This document shows positions 49,985 through 58,391 of a DNA stretch of 64,000 nt, piece after piece. The position numbers were made by a program, and so were the translations under genes. The stretch is from Hydrogenophilales bacterium 12-61-10 (GTDB taxonomy: Bacteria > Pseudomonadota > Gammaproteobacteria > Burkholderiales > Thiobacillaceae), in the NCBI GenBank assembly GCA_002279795.1, contig NCCT01000007.1:1-64000 (forward strand). The letters are read 5' to 3'. The notes below the pieces were generated by a model, which did no database searches, was not told the DNA's origin, and worked only from the letters and a program-made list of their open reading frames with translations. Every line of letters starts with the position of its first letter. Position 1 is the stretch's first letter.

Positions 49985-51376
49985 ATGAACACACTACTGA
50001 GAATCATGCTAGCAGCAGCCGGCGCGGCGATTGCCGCCCAGGCAGCCGCACAGGTTACTTTTTATGAACACCCGGAGTTTGATGGACGCACGTTTTCGAC
50101 AAACGCGCCGGTTGGCAATTTTGCGCGTGAGGGCTTCAATGACCGCGCCTCGTCGGTTGTGGTCAGAGGAGCGCGCTGGGAAGTCTGCGACGACGCCCGC
50201 TATGCAGGCCGCTGTGTCGTCCTGCGGCCTGGCAACTATCCCTCGCTGGACGCGATCGGCTTGAACGATCGCGTGTCTTCCGTGCGCGAGGTGAACCGCA
50301 ATGCGCGCATCGACGAGCGCCGCTATGCGCCCGCCCCGCAGGTCGCACAGATCACGTTCTTTGAGCGCAACGGGTTTGAAGGCCCGTCGTTCACCACCCA
50401 GAAGCCCATCGGCCATTTAGCCCGCCGCGGATTCAACGACCGCGCCTCGTCTGCACGGGTACAGGGCGATCGCTGGGAAGTCTGCGAGCGCCCCCGTTTC
50501 ACCGGGCGATGCAAGGTTCTGCGCCCGGGGCAATATGCCTCTCTGGCCGAGATGGGATTGAACAAGCAGATTGCTTCGGCACGGATCGTGGACGCGAACA
50601 CGCGCATCGACGACCGTCGCTATGCGCCGATACCTGTGACCGCACAGGTCACCTTTTATGAGCGGCAGGGATTTGAGGGCCAGTCGTTCACCAGCCAAAA
50701 GCAGATTGGCAACTTTGCACGCCAGGGATTCAATGACCGTGCCTCGTCGGCAATCGTTCAGGGCAACAGCTGGGAAGTGTGCGAAGACGCCCAGTTCAAC
50801 GGCCGCTGCGTCACCCTGCGTCCAGGAAAATACCCGTCGCTGACCGCGATGGGCCTGAATAACCGCGTGTCGTCGATTCGGAGCGTAGAGGCGAATGCCC
50901 GTAACGACGAGCAGCCATTCGCCAACCAGCCTTTCCAGCGTCGCAACAATGAGCAGCTGTATGAGGCCAACGTAACCTCGGTGCATGCGGTGGTCGGCGC
51001 GCCCGAACAGCGCTGCTGGGTCGAGCGTGAAGAGATTGCGCAGGAACGCCGCAACGTCAATGTGCCCGGAGCAATTGCCGGCGCGATCATAGGCGGCATT
51101 CTCGGCCACCAGGTCGGCGGCGGGCAGGGACAGGACATCGCCACGGCGGGCGGTGCCGTTGCGGGCGCCGCAGTGGGTGCCTATATCGGTCGTGATGGCA
51201 GCGGACAGCCGGTTCAGAGCCGGGACGTGCAGCGTTGCGAAAGCATTCCCAGCCAGGCGCGCCCCGACTTCTGGGACGTCACCTATGTCTTTCGCGGCCA
51301 GTCGCATCAGGTGCAGATGACCGCGCCTCCCGGCTCCACCGTGACCGTTAACGCCCAGGGTGAGCCCCGCGCATAA
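49985..51376 (+). CDS. Secreted triple beta-gamma-crystallin protein with C-terminal glycine-zipper domain
   Basis: A 463-residue exported protein (signal to about residue 22). Three nearly identical crystallin domains start at residues 23, 122 and 221, exactly 99 residues apart (QVTFYE or QITFFE). Each has two Ca-binding type motifs (N/D)(N/D)xx(S/T)S: NDRASS with NDRVSS, NDRASS with a degenerate NKQIAS, NDRASS with NNRVSS. Residues about 360-402 are a glycine-zipper (GAIAGAIIGGILGHQVGGG), a membrane-association segment. Likely an outer-membrane-linked Ca-binding stress or biofilm protein; the combination is unusual. The ATG at 49985 is set by GGAG 7 bases upstream. Confidence 0.88.
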   Translation: MNTLLRIMLAAAGAAIAAQAAAQVTFYEHPEFDGRTFSTNAPVGNFAREGFNDRASSVVVRGARWEVCDDARYAGRCVVLRPGNYPSLDAIGLNDRVSSVREVNRNARIDERRYAPAPQVAQITFFERNGFEGPSFTTQKPIGHLARRGFNDRASSARVQGDRWEVCERPRFTGRCKVLRPGQYASLAEMGLNKQIASARIVDANTRIDDRRYAPIPVTAQVTFYERQGFEGQSFTSQKQIGNFARQGFNDRASSAIVQGNSWEVCEDAQFNGRCVTLRPGKYPSLTAMGLNNRVSSIRSVEANARNDEQPFANQPFQRRNNEQLYEANVTSVHAVVGAPEQRCWVEREEIAQERRNVNVPGAIAGAIIGGILGHQVGGGQGQDIATAGGAVAGAAVGAYIGRDGSGQPVQSRDVQRCESIPSQARPDFWDVTYVFRGQSHQVQMTAPPGSTVTVNAQGEPRA

Positions 51377-51547
51377 GGCTGCGCGCTGGCTGTCCCGGCG
51401 CGACGGCTCTGCGGAGTCGCTGCGCCGGGACTGCGCCGCCACTCGTATCCGATTTCAGCAGAAACGGCCTATGCGCGTCAGCGCACGGAATGGGCCGTGC
51501 ACTTCAACTAATCTCGATCCCGTCCCCTTAACCCCAGGAGCACCCCA

Positions 51548-52006
51548 ATGAAACGCTACCTCTTCGCAGCAGCACTGGCTTGCGCCACGGTTCCGGCACT
51601 CGCAGCCGATGTCGGCGTGTCCATCAGCATCGGCCAGCCCGGCTTCTATGGCCAGATCGACATCGGCGGCTATCCGCAGCCGCAGGTGATCTATCAACAG
51701 CCGCGCGTCATCTACCGGTCGGCGGTCAACCGTCAGCCAATCTATCTGAACGTTCCTCCCGGTCATGCGAAAAACTGGCGCAAGCACTGCCGCCAATACA
51801 ATGCCTGCGGCGAGCGCGTCTACTTCGTGCAAAACAACTGGTATGAACGCCAGTACGTCCCGCATTACCAGAACCAGCATCATGACCGCCGCGCTGACCG
51901 TGGCGACGGACGCCGGGATGACCGCCATGACCGCGGCAACAACGGCCACAAAGACAAAAACAACAAGCAGCACGGCAATGACCACGGCCAGGGTCGCAAC
52001 CACTAA
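51548..52006 (+). CDS. Secreted protein with His/Asp/Arg/Asn-rich tail
   Basis: A 152-residue protein with a signal peptide (ending near ALA-A, about 20). The central region has NVPPGHAKNWRKHCRQYNACGERVYFV, a conserved look with a Cys pair. The last about 45 residues (from QNQHHDRRADRGDGRRDDRH) are low-complexity and could bind metal or nucleic acid. Family not recognised. AGGAG lies about 10 bases before the ATG. Stands alone after the crystallin gene. Confidence 0.75.
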   Translation: MKRYLFAAALACATVPALAADVGVSISIGQPGFYGQIDIGGYPQPQVIYQQPRVIYRSAVNRQPIYLNVPPGHAKNWRKHCRQYNACGERVYFVQNNWYERQYVPHYQNQHHDRRADRGDGRRDDRHDRGNNGHKDKNNKQHGNDHGQGRNH

Positions 52007-52098
52007 AACCAACACAGCAGCCTCATTCGGCCCGATCGCAAGACGCGCACCGCCAACCGGTGAGGACGCGTCCGGGCTGCCCCGGAGAATTACACGCC

Positions 52099-54566
52099 AT
52101 GAATGACACCCTAACCACCGTTTTACTCATCGAGGATGATCCGCTCTCGCCGGGACGGAAAACAGCCTGTTTCATGTCGAATGGGTCGCGCGACTGGCCG
52201 ATGCGCTCGACCGGCTGCAAGGCGAGCGGTTCGAGGTGGTCCTGCTCGACCTGTCGCTACCGGACAGCCGCGGCCTCGAGGCGTTCGACCAGATTTTCCA
52301 GGCCGCACCCGACTCCCTGATCCTGGTGCTCAGCGGATTGACTGATGAAGACACCGCTCACCAGGCCATGCAGCGCGGCGCCCATGACTATTTATCCAAA
52401 GGTCATGTCGACGCCCACTGGTTGCCGCGCGCGCTGCGCTACGTCATCGATCGCAAAACAGCCCAGGGCGCGCTGCAAGGCAGCGAGGAACGCTTTCGCG
52501 CGATGAGCGATGCGTCGCCGCTGGGTATTTTTGTCTCGGATGCCGAGGGAAGCTGCATCTACACCAACCAGGCGCATCACACGATATCGGGGTTGAGCCT
52601 GGAACAGACGCTGGGCACAAACTGGAGCACGGCGATCCACCCGGAGGACCGCGAACGCGTGCGGGCCGAGTGGATCGACGCTGCACGTGGCCATGCACCC
52701 TTCCAGACGGAATTCCGGTTTTTGCAGGGAGACGAAAGCATCGTCTGGACGCGGGTCAATAGCGCAGCCATGCTAGACGGCAAGAAATGGATTGGCCTGG
52801 TACAAACGGTCGAGGACATCACTGAACGCAAAGAGGCGGAATTCGTATTGCAGGCCGCGGAGGAATCCCTGTTCGAGGAAAAGGAGCGCGCCCAGGTCAC
52901 GCTCAATTCCATTGGCGACGCTGTCATGACGACCGATATCCACGGGCGGGTGACCTACCTGAACCTGGTTGCGGAAACGATGACGGGCTGGTCGTGTGAG
53001 GATGCAATAGGACAGCCGGTTGCAGACGTCTTCCACATCCTCGACGGCACGACCCGCCTCGCCGCAGCCAATCCCATGCTGCGTGCCATGGCGGATGACG
53101 AAACCGTGGGACTGGGGACGGACAGCGTGCTGGTTCGCCGCGACGGCTTCGAGTCCGCGATCGAGGATTCCGCCGCCCCGATCCACAACCGTGACGGCCA
53201 GGTCGTAGGTGCGGTGATCGTATTTCACGACGTCAGCGAATCGCGGGCCATGGCGCTGGAGATGGCCCATCTGGCGCAGCATGACTTTCTCACCAGCCTG
53301 CCCAACCGGCTGCTGCTGATAGAACGCTTCGCCCATGCGATCAAGATGGCCCAGCGCAACCACAAGCAGGTCGGACTGCTGTTCATCGACCTCGATAATT
53401 TCAAGCACATCAATGATTCGCTGGGGCACGCGATCGGCGACCAGTTATTGCAGTCGGTTGCAAACCGTTTGGTGGAATGCGTTCGCACCACCGATACGGT
53501 ATGCCGCCAGGGCGGTGACGAATTCGTGATCCTGCTGGCCGAAATCAGTCAGCCGCTGGATGCGGCGCAGGTTGCCGCAAGCCTGCGGGCCGCGCTCGAC
53601 GTACCGCACCGGATCGATGGGCACGAACTCCACATCAGCCTGAGCGTCGGCATCAGCATCTTTCCGGACGACGGCACCGAGGTCGATGTCCTGATGCAGA
53701 ACGCGGACACTGCGATGTATCACGCCAAGGCCAGCGGCCGTAACAATTACCAGTTTTTCAAAGCCGAGATGAACACGCGCGCGGTTCGCCGGCAGCGGGT
53801 CGAAGGCAGCCTGCGCCGCGCCCTGAAGCAGGACGAATTCCTGCTGCATTATCAGCCGAAGATCGATCTGGCGACCGGCGCGATGACCGGTGCCGAGGCG
53901 CTGATACGCTGGCAGGATCCCGAGCTGGGCATCCTTTACCCGGCGCATTTCATTCCGATCGCGGAAGAAAACGGCCTCATCGTACCGATCGGTCGCTGGG
54001 TGCTGCGCGAAGCCTGCAGACAGGTTCAGGCCTGGCTCGATTCGGGCCTGCCCGCGGTGCCGGTGGCGGTCAATATTTCCGCGATGGAGTTCAGGCACGA
54101 CAGCTTTCTCAAATGGCTTGCCCTGATCCTGAAAGAGACTGGCCTGGCGCCGCGCTACCTGCAGCTGGAACTGACCGAAAGTATCCTGATGCATGACGCC
54201 GAGTCGTCCGCATCGGTGCTTGATGCACTCAAAACCATGGGCGTGAAGCTTGCGATCGACGACTTCGGCACCGGCTATTCGAGCCTGAGCTATCTGAAGC
54301 GCTTTCCGATCGACACGCTGAAGATCGACCAGTCCCTGGTGCGCGACATCGTCACCGATGCGGACGATGCAACCATCGTCGCCGCCGTCATCGGCATGGG
54401 AAAAAACCTCAAGCAGCGCGTCATCGCCGAGGGCGTGGAAACACGGGAGCAACTCGCTTTCCTGCAGGCCCAGCATTGTGACGAGGGGCAGGGATTCCAC
54501 TTCAGCCATCCCGTTTCTGCCGAGCAATTTGCCCGCTTGCTGCAGACCTGGAACGACGCCCCATAA
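52099..54566 (+). CDS. Receiver-PAS-PAS-GGDEF-EAL signalling protein, frame disrupted in the N-terminal receiver
   Basis: A c-di-GMP enzyme. The N-terminus starts at 52099 (MNDTLTTVLLIEDDP), a response-regulator receiver, but at 52143-52147 the frame changes and about eight residues after DDP are lost; the intact frame then reads LAGTENSLFHVEWVARL and has VLLDLSLPDSRG with the phospho-Asp. The rest is open to 54566: two PAS domains, then GGDEF (RQGGDEFVIL) with an inhibitory I-site RTTD five residues before it, and EAL (GAEALIRW, DDFGTGYSSLSYLKRF). Cyclase and phosphodiesterase sites look intact. Sequence error at the junction is possible; otherwise receiver control is lost. Confidence 0.85.
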
Positions 54567-54751
54567 CGGCTGCGCCCCACCCTGCGCTATGTGCGCCAGC
54601 GTACCGACTCACCCAAGTCTTCTGACTATTCTTGCTGCCAAGGTTTCGGTAAAAGCACAGGGCGCGCCACCTATCTGGCCTGTCCCGTCGCATACCTTTT
54701 TAATGGGGAACCGGAATCAAGTCCCCCGTTTAATTTCACTCTGGAGTCAAC

Positions 54752-55066
54752 ATGAACACACTCAGCAAAACACTTACCGCAGCCATGCTTGCCATCACCC
54801 TGTTGTCAGCCGTTGGTTGCGCATCCTCAGCCAAGCAATCGGGAACCGGTGAGTATGTCGATGACACCGTCATCACCACCAAGGTGAAGGCAGCCATTTT
54901 CAACGAGCCTACCCTGAAATCGGCCGAGATCAACGTCGAAACCTTCAAGGGCGTGGTTCAGATGAGCGGCTTCGTCAATTCACAGGCCGACATCAACAAG
55001 GCGGTCTCCCTGGCACGCAGCGTCGATGGCGTCGTCTCGGTCAAGAACGACATGCGTTTGAAGTAA
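54752..55066 (+). CDS. BON-domain lipoprotein (OsmY-like)
   Basis: A 104-residue lipoprotein with a signal and lipobox ending at Cys23 (LLSAVGC) and a single BON domain (DDTVITTKVKAAIFNEP, INVETFKGVVQMSGFV, ARSVDGVVSVKNDM). BON proteins bind phospholipid or envelope and respond to osmotic stress. Followed by a terminator (55125-55161). Confidence 0.9.
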   Translation: MNTLSKTLTAAMLAITLLSAVGCASSAKQSGTGEYVDDTVITTKVKAAIFNEPTLKSAEINVETFKGVVQMSGFVNSQADINKAVSLARSVDGVVSVKNDMRLK

Positions 55067-55124
55067 GTCCCGTCTCACGGTCCGGTCCGGCTGCAGCCAG
55101 GGCCGTGACCGTGCAGGGCAATAT

Positions 55125-55161
55125 AAAAAACCCGCAAGAGCCTGGCTCTCGCGGGTTTTTT
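55125..55161 (+). terminator. Bidirectional terminator between the BON gene and the AI-2E-family gene
   Basis: A long stem: AAAAAACCCGC pairs with GCGGGTTTTTT, with an inner AGAGC/GCTCT segment. A and T tracts on both flanks allow use from both strands; it separates the convergent BON and AI-2E-family genes. Confidence 0.9.
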
Positions 55162-55192
55162 ATCGCGTCCTGAAAGGCCCTGTTCTGCGCAA

Positions 55193-56266
55193 TCAGGACG
55201 GGTGCGGCAGCGACTCGTCAAGAAAGTGCAGCAACGTGGTGATGACGGTCAGCACGACCGGCCCGATGATCACGCCGATCATGCCGAAGGCCGAGATGCC
55301 GCCGATGACGCCGACAAAGATGACCAGTGTCGAAACCGGTGCCTGGGACTGGCTCGAAATCAGCATCGGCCGCATCAGGTTGTCGGAGATCGAGACGCCT
55401 GTGCCCCAGATCAGCATGAAAATCGCCCACCCCCACTGCGACGTCGCCGCCAGGAAAAAGACTGCCGGCATCCATACCAGCGCCGCGCCGCCCACCGGCA
55501 CCAGCGCCAGCGCCGCCGCCAGCACGCCGAACACGATGGCGGATGGCACGCCCGCAATCGCAAAGCCAATGGCGACCAGCGTGCCCTGCGCAATCGCCGT
55601 CATGATCTCGCCATAGACCACGGCACGCATGGTGTCGCCGATCAGGTTGAGCATCTCGCGCCGGCGTTGCGGTTCCATCGGTACCAGACGCACCGCGCGG
55701 TCGAGAATTTTGGCACCGTCACGCAGAAAAAAGAACAGCATGAACAGCATCATGAAGAAATGGATGATCGTGCCCAGCGCGCCGAGCACAAAGTTGCCGC
55801 CGGTGGCGGCAAGCGACTGCAGCACCATCTGAACCCCGCTGACCAGCCAGGCATCGAGCTGTTCGGTCGTGGTGGTGAGGTTGTGGCGCAACCACTCGGC
55901 GAGGCTGCCGATGACCGGGTGATGCTGCAGTTGCGCGAACAGGCCGGCGTCAAAGCCCAGCGACAATTTTTGCAGGCGGGTCACCATATCGCCGGCCTGA
56001 CTCGTGAAGGCGACACCCAGACTGGCCACCGGGCCCGCGAGCATCACAGGCAACAGCAGCGTGATGGCTCCCGCCGAAAGGTTGGCGCGCCCTTTCAGCT
56101 TGCGGGTCAGCTTGCGATGCAGCGGAGTCAGCAGAAAAGCAAAGCAGATGCTCCAGGCCAGCGCGCTCCACAAGGGCGAGAGCATCCAGTACAGCGCAAC
56201 CGCGAAGAGTGCCACGACGACGATCGCAAAGCCCTTGGGATAAATATCCAATTTCATTCCTTGCAT
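55193..56266 (-). CDS. AI-2E family (PerM-type) membrane protein
   Basis: A 357-residue protein with eight or so membrane helices in the UPF0118/PerM layout (IVVVALFAVALYWMLSPLW near the start; GALGTIIHFFMMLFMLFFFLRDG; GVIGGISAFGMIGVIIGPVVL near the C-terminus). Members include TqsA-like exporters and Na+/H+ antiporter-like proteins. The substrate is unknown. It ends in the bidirectional terminator shared with the BON gene. Confidence 0.85.
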   Translation of the reverse strand: MQGMKLDIYPKGFAIVVVALFAVALYWMLSPLWSALAWSICFAFLLTPLHRKLTRKLKGRANLSAGAITLLLPVMLAGPVASLGVAFTSQAGDMVTRLQKLSLGFDAGLFAQLQHHPVIGSLAEWLRHNLTTTTEQLDAWLVSGVQMVLQSLAATGGNFVLGALGTIIHFFMMLFMLFFFLRDGAKILDRAVRLVPMEPQRRREMLNLIGDTMRAVVYGEIMTAIAQGTLVAIGFAIAGVPSAIVFGVLAAALALVPVGGAALVWMPAVFFLAATSQWGWAIFMLIWGTGVSISDNLMRPMLISSQSQAPVSTLVIFVGVIGGISAFGMIGVIIGPVVLTVITTLLHFLDESLPHPS

Positions 56267-56378
56267 GCGTTAAACCCGTTACAGCGCAGACTGGCACGCC
56301 TTCTCTTGTAAACCGTGCGCCACACGAAAAAAAGGCTCATCCTCTCGGACTGACGTCCCGGACAAGGCGAGCATTGCC

Positions 56379-57047
56379 ATGAACCTGTCGCATTCTGCAT
56401 CCAAACGCCCCCAGTCGCGCGGGGAAGAAAGGGCGAACAGCCTCAGCCATGGATTCGGGCTGATCGCGGCGCTGGTGGCCACGCCCTACCTGATCCGCCA
56501 TGCGATACGCCATGGCGATACACGCTTCCTTGTCGGCGCAAGCATCTTCGCTGCCACCATGGTGCTGCTGTATCTGGCTTCGACCGTGTATCACGCGCTG
56601 CCACCCGGCCGCGCCAAGCGGGTGTTCAGGACCCTCGAACACGCTGCAATTTATCTGCTGATTGCCGGAAGCTATACCCCGTTTACCCTCGGCGTACTGA
56701 GAGGCGCGTGGGGCTGGACGCTGCTTGGACTGGTATGGGGCATCGCCGTGGCCGGGGTGGCGCTGAAGGTATTGAACCGGATGAACCATCCCGTCGTCTC
56801 CACCGGCCTGTATCTGCTGATGGGCTGGCTCATCGTGATTGCAGCCTATCCGCTGTCGATTCGCGTACCCGTGTCCGGGCTGCTATGGCTTATAGGCGGC
56901 GGCCTGGCATACACGATAGGGGTGATTTTCTTTGCGCTGGATTCGCGCCTGCGCTACGGCCATTTCATCTGGCATCTGTTCGTCATGGCGGGCACAGCCT
57001 GCCATTACGTTGCGGTGCTCGGGGTTGCAGCCTATTCGTCAGGCTGA
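56379..57047 (+). CDS. Hemolysin III family protein (PAQR)
   Basis: A 222-residue seven-helix inner-membrane protein. Conserved residues: EERANSLSHGFGL (His), ASTVYHALPPG with a Ser/His pair, TPFTLGVL, and the C-terminal HFIWHLFVMAGTACHYVAV with the His residues that bind zinc in PAQR proteins. Despite the name, lysis activity is doubtful; a zinc-dependent hydrolase-like role is possible. Confidence 0.9.
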   Translation: MNLSHSASKRPQSRGEERANSLSHGFGLIAALVATPYLIRHAIRHGDTRFLVGASIFAATMVLLYLASTVYHALPPGRAKRVFRTLEHAAIYLLIAGSYTPFTLGVLRGAWGWTLLGLVWGIAVAGVALKVLNRMNHPVVSTGLYLLMGWLIVIAAYPLSIRVPVSGLLWLIGGGLAYTIGVIFFALDSRLRYGHFIWHLFVMAGTACHYVAVLGVAAYSSG

Positions 57048-57053
57048 CCCTGC

Positions 57054-57335
57054 TCAGCGCTTGCGCAACCTGCGCCCGATCTGCCAGATCAGCCAGCCGC
57101 GCTGCAGCCACTTACCGGCGCGCAGAGGGCGCAGAAAAGCCACCAGCACCAAGGCCGATCCCGCCATCCAGGCCGGATGACGCCGGACATAACGCAAGCC
57201 TTCCACCCCGCGGTCGACCCAGGTCAGACGTGCGCGCCATGGCTCGAGGTTGTGCGAGAGCGCACTGCGTTGCGCCGCAGCCTGCTTGATCAGCAGGCTG
57301 CGGCGTTCGGCCAGATGCTGCAGTTTTTTGTTCAT
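57054..57335 (-). CDS. YqjK-like protein
   Basis: A 93-residue basic protein (MNKKLQHLAERRSLLIKQAAAQR) with one weak hydrophobic stretch (about 56-70) and an Arg/Lys-rich C-terminus. Its place after YqjD and YqjE and its 4-base overlap with the YqjE-like gene support the YqjK name. Function unknown. Confidence 0.65.
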   Translation of the reverse strand: MNKKLQHLAERRSLLIKQAAAQRSALSHNLEPWRARLTWVDRGVEGLRYVRRHPAWMAGSALVLVAFLRPLRAGKWLQRGWLIWQIGRRLRKR

Positions 57336-57724
57336 GATCCCGAATTGAGATGCTGGCGATCCTTGACCAACTCCGCCAGGCTTGCCTGGAACAATTTGGG
57401 CTTGGTGCGGATTTTATGCAGGGCAAACCAGACGACGCCGCCACCGGTCGCGAGAAAAAGCCCGGCCAGCCCGCCCAGTGCCGCCAGCCGGTGGGTTTCC
57501 CAAAACGCGACCACGATCAGGATCGACAGCAGCACGACGCCCACTCCGAAACAAAACAGGGCAAGCAGTGCCAGCACCAGCAGGGTGGTTTGATGGACCC
57601 GCTCTTCAGCAATGTCCACCGACAACAGTTCAAGCCGGGTATGCACCACGCCGACCAGGCTGACCGACAGGTTTTTCAGGGACTCGAACAGCCCCCCCGA
57701 TGCAGGATGAGATTCCTCAGCCAT
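57332..57724 (-). CDS. Phage holin superfamily / YqjE-like membrane protein
   Basis: About 130 residues with two strongly hydrophobic helices (about 50-75 and 80-105) and an amphipathic N-terminus (LFESLKNLSVSLVGVVHTRLELLSVDIAEER), the YqjE pattern. The ATG at 57724 begins MAEESHPAS, and upstream residues do not fit the family. Between YqjD and YqjK; the three probably form a membrane-stress operon. Confidence 0.82.
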   Translation of the reverse strand: MAEESHPASGGLFESLKNLSVSLVGVVHTRLELLSVDIAEERVHQTTLLVLALLALFCFGVGVVLLSILIVVAFWETHRLAALGGLAGLFLATGGGVVWFALHKIRTKPKLFQASLAELVKDRQHLNSGS

Positions 57725-57732
57725 CACCTGTT

Positions 57733-58065
57733 TCAGCGTCGGCCGATCAGCAGACCGATGACCACACCGACACTGGCCGCAACGCCGATGGCCTGCCATG
57801 GATGCACATGGACATATTCATCGGTCGCCTTGGCAGCAGCCTTGGTCTTGTCCACCAGCGCCGCCTGGGCTTCGTTCATTTTTACCTTTGCCGTTGCGAG
57901 CGACTCTTCAGCCCGGGCACGCGCCGCAGCGACCAGTTCGCCGCCTTGTCCGGCGGTTGCCTTCAGCAAGGCTTCTGCATCAGCGACCACGACCTTGAAA
58001 TCGCGAATCAGCTGTTCCTTCGTCACGTCAGTATCGGCTTCAGCAAAAAACTTATTAGTACTCAT
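57733..58065 (-). CDS. DUF883 (ElaB/YqjD) family protein
   Basis: A 110-residue protein with a helical Ala-rich N-terminal part (VVVADAEALLKATAGQGGEL) and a C-terminal membrane anchor, VHPWQAIGVAASVGVVIGLLIGRR. YqjD anchors ribosomes to the membrane in stationary phase in E. coli. GAAGGAAAA lies upstream of the ATG. First gene of yqjD-yqjE-yqjK. Confidence 0.92.
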   Translation of the reverse strand: MSTNKFFAEADTDVTKEQLIRDFKVVVADAEALLKATAGQGGELVAAARARAEESLATAKVKMNEAQAALVDKTKAAAKATDEYVHVHPWQAIGVAASVGVVIGLLIGRR

Positions 58066-58391
58066 GATGGTTTTCCTTCTCGTTGGTTAATGAAACAAGC
58101 AAAGCAGCATACCGGTCTGGAGATGATCGAACCACGCCACGCTTTCAGAATAGATCATCGACACGGCAAGCCCAGCGACGACCGGCCGGCCACAGCAGGG
58201 TCTTCAACGACTGCGCGCTATTCCAGATCTTCACCATACAGCGCGACTCCCTGTGGCGTCTGTGCGCCAGCGTACACCTGGCAATCGTCCAAAGCTTGGC
58301 AAGAGCGCAGCATCATCGCCTCCCCGGTTGAACCGACCGGATCAGGCGCGTGACAGTTCCAGGCCCGCACCGCATTATCAGCGACATACGT
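58066..58391. other. Gene-free stretch between mutL and the YqjD gene
   Basis: Read on the minus strand, it runs downstream of mutL and upstream of yqjD. Frames here lack family features. It contains the yqjD ribosome site (GAAGG) near 58080 and should hold the promoter of the yqjDEK group. No terminator-like hairpin found. Confidence 0.4.
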
